DNA of 19,853 bases from DSOS01 sp035286585 (GTDB lineage: Bacteria; Chloroflexota; Anaerolineae; Anaerolineales; UBA4823). The notes below the pieces were generated by a model, which had not been told where the DNA came from, did not search any database, and saw only the letters and a program-made list of their open reading frames with translations. Made by a program: the position numbers and the translations under genes. Below are positions 14,909-19,853 of this stretch, one piece after another (the first letter of the stretch is position 1; each line of letters starts with the position of its first letter). The stretch covers positions 1 through 19,853 of the forward strand of contig DATEDC010000159.1 of NCBI GenBank assembly GCA_035286585.1, read 5' to 3'.

Positions 14909-16198
14909 ATGTCGCCTGGACTGGTTGCGGGATTGATTTTCAGCCTCAGCTTGTTGCTCATCTTCACCGAAAAATTAAACAGGACTATCTCATCCTTTAT
15001 CGGCGCAGTAGCCATGATCGGGTTTGGCATCCTGATGGGCTTTTATTCGGAAGCCGAAGCGATCGCAGCTATCGATTTCGAGACCCTGGGGCTGCTGTTC
15101 GGCATGATGGTGCTGGTCGCTCTGCTGGAGCCGACCGGCTTCATCCAGTTCCTGGCTGTATGGGCGGGGCGCATCTCGGGCGGCAGCTCTTTCCGCCTTT
15201 TGGTCTTATTGGGTTCAATCACCACCGTCCTGTCGATGTTCCTGGATAACGTTACCACCGTGGTTTTGATCGCTCCTGTGACCGTGTTGATCAGCGAGCT
15301 GGTGGGCGTCAGCGCCGTCCCCTTCCTGGTGGCGGAGGCAATCCTGTCGAATACCGGCGGTACGGCTACCCTGGTCGGTGATCCGCCCAACGTGCTGATC
15401 GCCTCGGCGGCAAATTTGTCCTTCAATGATTTCCTGACGCATTCTCTGCCTGCCATTGCGGTCGCCTGGGTTGCTTCCTTGCTGATGTTGAAGTATCTCT
15501 ATCGAGATGAGATGGCGAAAAAGCCGACCAGCAGCCAGGCGGTTTTGGGCCTGGACCCGAAACAGGCCCTGGAGCAGCCCCAAGCCGCCCGGCGGGTGCT
15601 GATTGTGCTGCTTGGGGCTTTGATCTTGTTTCTCCTGCAGGAGCCGCTGCACGTAACGCCTTCGTTTATCGCTTTTTTTGCTGCCGCGATCGCCCTGGTA
15701 TGGGTTCGACCCGATGTGAATTTGACCCTCCAACGCATCGAATGGTCGGTGCTGGTATTTTTCGCCGCTCTGTTCGTGATGGTGGGCGGCCTGGAAGCAA
15801 CAGGCGTGCTGCACCAGTTTGCCACCGCCTTGCTGAAAATCAATGGCGTCTCGGATCGGTTGTTCGGCGTTCTCCTGATCTGGGTCGTAGCCCTGCTCTC
15901 GGCGGTGGTGGATAATGTGCCCATCACGATCGCCATCATTCCGATCATCTTAGACCTGGGCGGCGCCGGCATGAACACGGCACCCTTGTGGTGGGCTCTG
16001 GCCTTCGGGGCGGGCCTGGGCGGCAACGGGACGATTATCGGTTCGACGGCTACCATCGTGGTCGTTTCTCTGTCTGAAAGGACGCACACCCCTATTACCT
16101 CAGCCTCCTGGAGTCGGGTAGGCATCCCGGTCATGCTGGTGACCTGTGGGATCGTCAGCGCCATCTTTTACCTGGCATACCCATTGTTCACGCGCTAG
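14909..16198 (+). CDS. ArsB/NhaD-type ion transporter (IT superfamily permease)
   Basis: 429 residues from ATG 14909, preceded by AAAAGGG and joined to the CBS gene. About 11-12 hydrophobic helices are arranged as two inverted halves. The family motifs are clear: LDNVTTVVLIAPVT in the first half, followed by GGTATLVGDPPNVLIAS, and VVDNVPITIAIIPI with GGNGTIIGSTATIVV in the second. These repeated D-N-T/P and GxxT-GxPPN motifs mark the ion transporter group that includes ArsB, NhaD and the human P protein. Members move arsenite, Na+/H+ or organic anions, and the substrate cannot be told from sequence alone. No arsR or arsA gene is nearby, so an arsenic role has no contextual support. A hydrophilic loop (about 205-230) divides the two halves. 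Confidence 0.88.
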   Translation: MSPGLVAGLIFSLSLLLIFTEKLNRTISSFIGAVAMIGFGILMGFYSEAEAIAAIDFETLGLLFGMMVLVALLEPTGFIQFLAVWAGRISGGSSFRLLVLLGSITTVLSMFLDNVTTVVLIAPVTVLISELVGVSAVPFLVAEAILSNTGGTATLVGDPPNVLIASAANLSFNDFLTHSLPAIAVAWVASLLMLKYLYRDEMAKKPTSSQAVLGLDPKQALEQPQAARRVLIVLLGALILFLLQEPLHVTPSFIAFFAAAIALVWVRPDVNLTLQRIEWSVLVFFAALFVMVGGLEATGVLHQFATALLKINGVSDRLFGVLLIWVVALLSAVVDNVPITIAIIPIILDLGGAGMNTAPLWWALAFGAGLGGNGTIIGSTATIVVVSLSERTHTPITSASWSRVGIPVMLVTCGIVSAIFYLAYPLFTR

Positions 16199-16220
16199 GT
16201 GAGGACGCTGGTCGTAGATA

Positions 16221-16249
16221 TTGACTTAGTCTATGACTTAGTCTATAAT
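16221..16249 (+). promoter_or_regulatory. Toxin-antitoxin promoter with tandem palindromic operator
   Basis: TTGACT (16221-16226) and TATAAT (16244-16249) are 17 bases apart. Within the promoter a 12-base unit GACTTAGTCTAT is repeated head to tail (16223-16234 and 16235-16246). Each unit contains the near-perfect palindrome GACT-T-AGTC. The repeats overlap both the -35 and the -10, so a dimeric DNA-binding antitoxin would block RNA polymerase. This is the expected autoregulation of a Phd-type system. Confidence 0.85.
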
Positions 16250-16266
16250 CCGGGGTGGAGGCTGGC

Positions 16267-16488
16267 ATGGAAAAAATCGTCAATATTCACGAAGCCAAAA
16301 CGCATTTATCGAAACTGCTGGAACGGGTTATGAGCGGAGAGCGCATCATCATCGCCAAAGCCGGAAAACCGGTGGCGGTCCTTTCCCCTCTGACTCAGGC
16401 CCCGAAGCCGCGAGTTCCCGGCATGGATGCGGGCACGGTGGTGATCTCCCAAGACTTTGACGCTCCCTTGCCCGAGTTCGAGCTGTGA
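16267..16488 (+). CDS. Phd/YefM-family antitoxin
   Basis: 73 residues from ATG 16267. GGAGG (16257-16261) lies five bases upstream, and the upstream GTG at 16255 would overlap the Shine-Dalgarno. The sequence MEKIVNIHEAKTHLSKLLERV is the typical Phd N-terminus that forms the DNA-binding dimer. GERIIIAKAGKPVAVLSPL is the conserved central strand region. The acidic C-terminus (DFDAPLPEFEL) is the part that normally covers the PIN toxin active site. It should neutralise the downstream toxin and, with it, repress the promoter through the GACTTAGTC repeats. The stop codon overlaps the toxin start (GTGA). Confidence 0.93.
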   Translation: MEKIVNIHEAKTHLSKLLERVMSGERIIIAKAGKPVAVLSPLTQAPKPRVPGMDAGTVVISQDFDAPLPEFEL

Positions 16489-16871
16489 GAGCCATACTCG
16501 ACGCCCACGTCTTCCTGTGGTGGAACATGGACGCCCCCCAGCTCTCTCGCGTGGCGCGGGAGTTTATCGCCGATGGTGGCAACGAGCTGTTTTTCAGCGC
16601 CGCCAGCGCCTGGGAGATCGCCATCAAGTGGAAGCGCGGTCGGCTGGTTTTACCCGAAGTGCCTGCTGTGTACGTCGCCAGCCGCATGGCAGCCCAGCGC
16701 ATTCATCCCCTGCCGGTCCAGGTCAGCCACGCCTTGCACGTCTCCACCCTGCCGGAGATCCACCCGGACCCGTTCGACCGCCTGTTGATTGCCCAATCCC
16801 AGTTGGAAGACATCCCCATCCTCACTGCCGATGCCGCAATAGCTCAGTATGAAGTCAATGTGCTTTGGTAG
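16485..16871 (+). CDS. PIN domain toxin (VapC family)
   Basis: 128 residues starting with GTG 16485, which overlaps the antitoxin TGA. The start is set by the conserved N-terminus RAILDAHVFLWW. The PIN acidic residues are D6, E44 (SAWEIAIK), D95/D98 (DPFDRLLIAQ) and D116 (LTADAAI), which should bind Mg2+ or Mn2+ for RNA cleavage. All are present, so the toxin looks intact. VapC-type PIN enzymes usually cut tRNAs or rRNA, but the target cannot be predicted here. It forms a two-gene operon with the Phd antitoxin. No terminator is evident, and two intergenic repeats follow. Confidence 0.93.
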   Translation: MRAILDAHVFLWWNMDAPQLSRVAREFIADGGNELFFSAASAWEIAIKWKRGRLVLPEVPAVYVASRMAAQRIHPLPVQVSHALHVSTLPEIHPDPFDRLLIAQSQLEDIPILTADAAIAQYEVNVLW

Positions 16872-16907
16872 CTGCGAGTTAACAGCTCAGCCACTGCGGA
16901 GCAAGCT

Positions 16908-17005
16908 CCCTGAGCGGACGCTGAGCGAAGTCGAAGCGGTAGTCGAAGGGTGCACGCGGAGCATAGGACGCTGCCTGAGCGGAACGAAGTGAAGTCGAAG
17001 GCAGC
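16908..17005. repeat. Two copies of a hairpin-forming intergenic repeat (CTGAGCGAAGTCGAAG core)
   Basis: Copy 1 (16908-16950) begins CCCTGAGCGGA, contains CTGAGCGAAGTCGAAG and closes with GTCGAAGGG, so the ends CCCT/AGGG pair. Copy 2 (16970-17005) reads GCTGCC-TGAGCGGA..GAAGTCGAA-GGCAGC, with a 6-bp terminal inverted repeat. They fill the gap between the convergent toxin and DUF4926 genes. Repeats with this core are dispersed in many Chloroflexota genomes (from memory, not checked here). They may act as terminators or be non-autonomous mobile elements. Confidence 0.7.
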
Positions 17006-17027
17006 TTACTAAGGGTGGGTGTACCAT

Positions 17028-17243
17028 TCAGTGCTGCGCAGGTACAAGCGTTCGAACGTGGAGAATCTCTTCACGAAGCATTGGACGTATATCTGCTTCG
17101 GAGAGTGTTACAACTGCAACGGTTTTGCCTTCACCGGTGACAAATTCCACCTCAAAAGTTTTGCTGTCCGCATAGCAATGAATCACTGCGCCAACATCGC
17201 CAGCTTTAAGAGGGTATCCTTTTAAATCTCGAGCCAATACCAC
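17028..17243 (-). CDS. DUF4926-like small protein, start uncertain
   Basis: 71 residues from GTG 17243. The sequence (VLARDLKGYPLKAGDVGAVI, FEVEFV, VAVVTLSEADIRPM, EILHVR) matches the short DUF4926 family. These are about 65-75 residue proteins of unknown function, often near toxin-antitoxin or restriction genes. The family's usual N-terminus (xELDxVVL) is present in frame upstream of this GTG as RELDIV, but no ATG, GTG or TTG opens that extension. An ATG overlapping the stop of the VOC remnant (ATGA at about 17283) lies in another frame. A one-base indel may therefore have separated the original start from the body. Function unknown. Confidence 0.7.
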   Translation of the reverse strand: MVLARDLKGYPLKAGDVGAVIHCYADSKTFEVEFVTGEGKTVAVVTLSEADIRPMLREEILHVRTLVPAQH

Positions 17244-17280
17244 AATATCAAGTTCTCGAATGATCTTGTGCCACTTTCTC

Positions 17281-17428
17281 TCATAATGGCGTGTAGAAGG
17301 TGATAAGATAGCCGTCTGGATCGGTGATGGTAAATTCCCTGGTCGAAACCCAAAACCTGGCAGTAGAACTTCACAGTGCCCCTCAAGTTCGACACATAAA
17401 AGAGTGGCTCAAGTTTCATTTGATTCAT
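17281..17428 (-). pseudogene. Decayed VOC (glyoxalase/bleomycin resistance fold) gene with internal deletion
   Basis: The start, MNQMKLEPLFYVSNLRGTVKFYCQVLGF (ATG at 17428 or 17419), is the typical first strand and helix of a VOC-family protein. Immediately after, in a shifted frame, comes EFTITDPDGYLITFYTPL and a TGA (17283-17281), the typical last strand. The roughly 70-80 residues normally between them are absent, so about 46 codons remain of a gene that should have about 120. The join is near GACCAGGGAATT (about 17335-17346). The start lies one base after the YhhQ stop codon, so the intact gene was probably translated with it. Unlikely to be functional. Confidence 0.85.
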
Positions 17429-17429
17429 C

Positions 17430-18155
17430 CTATTGAGTTCTGATCGTTAGCGGGTTGAAATCGGTATCCCGGTCGTAATAATCCACGCCCTCCGCTTTTT
17501 TCAGCGCGTTTACAATCACGTAGGTGAAGGGCGTGGCCAGCGCCTCGTAGACGACCTTGAACAGCCACTGCGAGAGGATCGCCTGGCTCAGGTCGCCGGG
17601 CGGGAAGATACCTCCAAAAGCAATCGAGATGAAGACTGCCGAATCCGCCCCCTGCCCCACCAGGGTGGAGAGGATGGTCCGCAGCCACAGGTAGCGCCCC
17701 TCGGTGCGCACTTTTAACCGGGCGAGAACGAACGAGTTCAGGAACTCCCCGACCAGGTAGGCGATGAATGAGGCCAGCAGCAGGCGGGGCGTGAATCCCA
17801 GGATGGCCTGGTAGGCAGCCTGGGCGCTTTCAGGCGTCTGGAATGCCCCCGCGTACCAGAAAGGCGCCGCCGGCAGGCGACCGGCGATCCAGATGGCGAT
17901 CACCGCCAGCAGGTTGCAAAAGAATCCCGTCCAGATCACCTGGCGGGCGCGCCCGTAGCCGTACACCTCGGTCAGGATGTCGCCAAAGATATAGGCGATG
18001 GGGAACAGGATCACCGCCGCCGGCAGGAACAACCCGGCGATATGCACGATCTTCACCGCGATGATATTGGAGACGATCAGGGTGGTAATGAAGACCGCGG
18101 TGACAAAGGGGTACCAGCGGTAGCTCGGCCTCGCCTCTTGCATTACCGGGCTCAC
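17430..18155 (-). CDS. yhhQ: Queuosine precursor transporter (YhhQ/VUT family)
   Basis: 241 residues with about six membrane helices. FPIAYIFGDILTEVYGYGRARQVIW (about 51-75) is the signature of the YhhQ (vitamin uptake transporter-like) family, and the second half has FIAYLVGEFLNSFVLARLK and QGADSAVFISIAFGG. Family members take up preQ0 and preQ1. The start is GTG 18155, overlapping the queF stop codon (GTGA). ATG 18143 is an alternative. The overlap with queF strongly supports the preQ0/preQ1 role. Confidence 0.92.
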   Translation of the reverse strand: MSPVMQEARPSYRWYPFVTAVFITTLIVSNIIAVKIVHIAGLFLPAAVILFPIAYIFGDILTEVYGYGRARQVIWTGFFCNLLAVIAIWIAGRLPAAPFWYAGAFQTPESAQAAYQAILGFTPRLLLASFIAYLVGEFLNSFVLARLKVRTEGRYLWLRTILSTLVGQGADSAVFISIAFGGIFPPGDLSQAILSQWLFKVVYEALATPFTYVIVNALKKAEGVDYYDRDTDFNPLTIRTQ

Positions 18156-18604
18156 TTTTCGCTCGCCTCGCCGCCTGCCTCAGCCCACTGCTGGCGGGCT
18201 TCTGGCGTCCTGGTGTGCTCGGCCTCGACGCGGATTCCGATCCCGCCGCGCACGTTGAACGCGCCGCTGACCCGGCACCAGTGAGGGTCCAGCAGCCGGA
18301 CCAGGTCGTCCAGCATCTGGTTGACGGCGTGCTCGTGGAAGACGCCCTCATCCCGGAACGACCACAGGTACAGCTTGAAGGACTTGGACTCGACGATTTT
18401 TTGGTCCGGGACATACTGCACGCGGATGGTGGCGAAATCGGGCTGCCCGGTCATTGGGCACAGGCAGGTGAATTCGTTGCTCTCCAAAACGACCAGGTAG
18501 AACCGGTCTGGAGTTCGATTGGGGAAAGCCTCCAGCTTCTTGCTGGGCTCGGCTTCTCTTCCCAGGATTGTCAATCCTTCCAGGTCAGAAGGTTGGGTGG
18601 GCAT
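18152..18604 (-). CDS. queF: NADPH-dependent 7-cyano-7-deazaguanine reductase (QueF)
   Basis: 150 residues from ATG 18604. GGAG lies eight bases upstream, and the longer start at 18703 runs through the hydrolase gene. QueF reduces the nitrile of preQ0 to the amine of preQ1 with two NADPH. ESNEFTCLCPMTGQPDF (41-57) contains the catalytic Cys49 and Asp56. ESKSFKLYLW (72-81) is the QueF motif for NADPH binding, and FHEHAVN (89-95) supplies the substrate-binding Glu91. The length is that of the short, single-domain Bacillus type. The gene starts three bases after the hydrolase stop, with its Shine-Dalgarno inside that gene. Confidence 0.96.
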   Translation of the reverse strand: MPTQPSDLEGLTILGREAEPSKKLEAFPNRTPDRFYLVVLESNEFTCLCPMTGQPDFATIRVQYVPDQKIVESKSFKLYLWSFRDEGVFHEHAVNQMLDDLVRLLDPHWCRVSGAFNVRGGIGIRVEAEHTRTPEARQQWAEAGGEASEK

Positions 18605-18606
18605 TT

Positions 18607-19410
18607 TTATAGCTCCTCCAGAAAATCCAGCACCAGCCTGTCGACCAGCCCGGGTTTCCCGATATGCGGCTGGTGACCACACTCCGGGATGGGATGGCTG
18701 CACGCCTTGGGGAGCTGCTCGACCAGCCGTTGGAATGTCTCTGGCTTGAGGGTGTAATCGCGCTCACCCCAGATGACCAGGGTGGGGACCTCCACCCGGT
18801 GGAGCGAGGGGGTCAGGTCGGGCACCTCCCGGGTGAGGTAAACGAAGTGCGGGGAAGCCCGTTTATAATCGTTGGCGATCTGCTGCCGCGCTGCGGGGGA
18901 AAAATCAGCCGCCGAGCTGGGGTCCCAGCCCAGAATGGCGTTGATCAGCCATTCCGGCGCGGCTTTCATGGCTTTCGCCCCCAGGTGGGGCCGGCGGCGA
19001 ACCAGGCGCAGCAATGGGGATAGCTGATTGATCGTGTAAAATGGGTCGATCAAGACCAGCCCGCGCATCCGCTCAGGGAAGCGCAGCGCGTAGCGGAGGC
19101 TCAAATAGCCGCCCAGCGAATGTCCCACCAGCAGCAGTCGGCTGTCCAGGCGCAGTTGGTCTAACCAGTTCTCGAAGTGCGCAAACAAGAAATCCACGTG
19201 ATATACCTGCGGATCGTCGGGCTTGTAGCTCTCCCCGTGCCCCAGCAAATCCAGGGCGTAGGCGTGATAGCCGTGGGCGGCCAGGTCCGGCATCATGTAG
19301 ACCCAATCGTACAGCGAGGCCGCAATGCCGTGGACCAGTATCACCGGAGAGCCTTGGCCCTCCTGGCGGTAATTCACACTGTTTCCATTTGTCGGGACTG
19401 TGATTGTCAT
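18607..19410 (-). CDS. Alpha/beta hydrolase
   Basis: 267 residues from ATG 19410; a longer form at 19458 would overlap the upstream gene. The catalytic triad is readable: nucleophile S98 in GHSLGG (96-101), D218 in GERD, H246 in CGHQPH. The oxyanion-hole HG is at 27-28 (VILVHGIAASLYDW). A lid region spans about 125-200. The fold matches esterases, epoxide hydrolase-like and MhpC-like C-C hydrolases, and the substrate cannot be predicted. It sits 13 bases after an acyl-CoA synthetase gene, which hints at an ester or acyl-CoA/lipid substrate, and immediately before queF. The link to queF seems positional rather than functional. Confidence 0.92.
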   Translation of the reverse strand: MTITVPTNGNSVNYRQEGQGSPVILVHGIAASLYDWVYMMPDLAAHGYHAYALDLLGHGESYKPDDPQVYHVDFLFAHFENWLDQLRLDSRLLLVGHSLGGYLSLRYALRFPERMRGLVLIDPFYTINQLSPLLRLVRRRPHLGAKAMKAAPEWLINAILGWDPSSAADFSPAARQQIANDYKRASPHFVYLTREVPDLTPSLHRVEVPTLVIWGERDYTLKPETFQRLVEQLPKACSHPIPECGHQPHIGKPGLVDRLVLDFLEEL

Positions 19411-19423
19411 ACGCGAACAATGC

Positions 19424-19853
19424 CTAGGGTTGAGTATCGCTTTCCGAGAGGTGGGCAAGCTCCATCTGGCTCTGCTCGTAGCGCCTGGCGAGCTCGCGGC
19501 GCAGCACTTTGCCGATGAAGGTGCGAGGAAATTCCTCCACGAAGATCACCAGCCGGGGGACCAGATGGGGGGGCAAGCGCCGCTTGCAGTAGGCGATCAG
19601 GGCTTCGGCTTTCAATCCGGCGTCTTTGGCGATCACAAAGGCGATTGGCTGCCCGGCGATGGCGACGACCGCGACCTCCTTGACCTGGGGGACTTCGAAG
19701 ATGATCTCCTCCACATCGCGCGGGAAGGCCGGCTCCCCAGGCTTGGAAGGATACCACATATCCGCTTTGCGGGCGATGATGCGGAAATAGCCGTCATCAT
19801 CCCTTTGGGCCACGTCGCCGGTCAGCAGCCAGCCGTCCTGGGTGAGCACCCGC
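19424..19853 (-). CDS. AMP-forming acyl-CoA synthetase, C-terminal part, cut by right edge
   Basis: About 143 residues of the C-terminal end are visible, and the frame continues beyond the right edge. GWLLTGDVAQRDDDGYF is the conserved ATP-binding TGD segment. IIARKADMW is the hinge (A8) motif, usually RxKD. The small mobile domain follows with PRDVEEIIFEVPQVKEVAVV. FPRTFIGKVLRREL carries the catalytic lysine that activates the acid. These features match the ANL superfamily, most likely a long-chain fatty acid-CoA ligase, which makes acyl-AMP and then acyl-CoA. The substrate is not determinable because the binding pocket is outside the window. It leads a minus-strand run with the hydrolase, queF and yhhQ. 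Confidence 0.93.
   Translation of the reverse strand, partial: RVLTQDGWLLTGDVAQRDDDGYFRIIARKADMWYPSKPGEPAFPRDVEEIIFEVPQVKEVAVVAIAGQPIAFVIAKDAGLKAEALIAYCKRRLPPHLVPRLVIFVEEFPRTFIGKVLRRELARRYEQSQMELAHLSESDTQP

Noticed and set aside
18605..18703. preQ1 riboswitch before queF
   Set aside because: queF starts three bases after the hydrolase stop and there is no leader. No preQ1 aptamer words are present.
1..19853. Selenoprotein genes with in-frame UGA in this window
   Set aside because: I looked past the TGA stops of the annotated genes and saw no conserved continuation, and no gene shows a family motif interrupted at a Cys/Sec position.

Overview
This window looks like chromosomal DNA of a moderately high-GC bacterium, most likely Chloroflexota (Anaerolineae-like). 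That placement is an inference. It rests on a Thr/Pro-rich linker and tail on an exported TPR protein, very GAF-rich signalling proteins, an EGY-like site-2 protease, and intergenic repeats built on a CTGAGCGAAGTCGAAG-type core. There is no marker gene in the window that settles it. No phage, insertion sequence or CRISPR array was seen.

Layout. 1-3189 is a signalling block on the minus strand: the N-terminal part of a DUF4388 protein and a membrane GAF-GAF-GAF-GGDEF diguanylate cyclase. A tRNA-Asn(GTT) with a consensus promoter lies between them on the opposite strand, and the cyclase gene ends inside it. 3542-3635 is a clear selenocysteine tRNA (selC: anticodon TCA, 8-bp acceptor, 6-bp D stem, long variable arm). 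3758-4999 is an intramembrane site-2 protease followed by an intrinsic terminator. 5260-10586 is a probable two-gene unit: a membrane-anchored exported TPR protein, then a large membrane histidine kinase with three GAF domains and a PAS domain. 10723-12417 holds an FmdB-type zinc ribbon protein and a type I glutamine synthetase, with a terminator-like hairpin directly before the synthetase ribosome binding site.

12480-14091 (minus) is a small redox operon: a 12-helix membrane protein with histidines placed as in heme proteins, and a lipoprotein cytochrome c. Its promoter region carries three CGTTACG heptamers. 14440-16198 (plus) is a CBS-domain protein next to an ArsB/NhaD-type permease. 16221-16871 is a Phd/PIN toxin-antitoxin operon whose promoter contains a duplicated palindromic operator. 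After two copies of an intergenic repeat, the minus strand carries a DUF4926 protein, a decayed VOC (glyoxalase-fold) gene, a YhhQ-type queuosine precursor transporter, QueF, an alpha/beta hydrolase, and the C-terminal part of an acyl-CoA synthetase that runs off the right edge.

How parts fit together. YhhQ plus QueF indicate uptake of preQ0/preQ1 and reduction of preQ0 to preQ1 for queuosine at position 34 of GUN tRNAs, one of which (tRNA-Asn) is in the window. selC implies selenoprotein synthesis elsewhere in the genome. I found no convincing wholly new system. The least familiar pieces are the heme-protein-like operon with its heptamer repeats, and the toxin-antitoxin operator.
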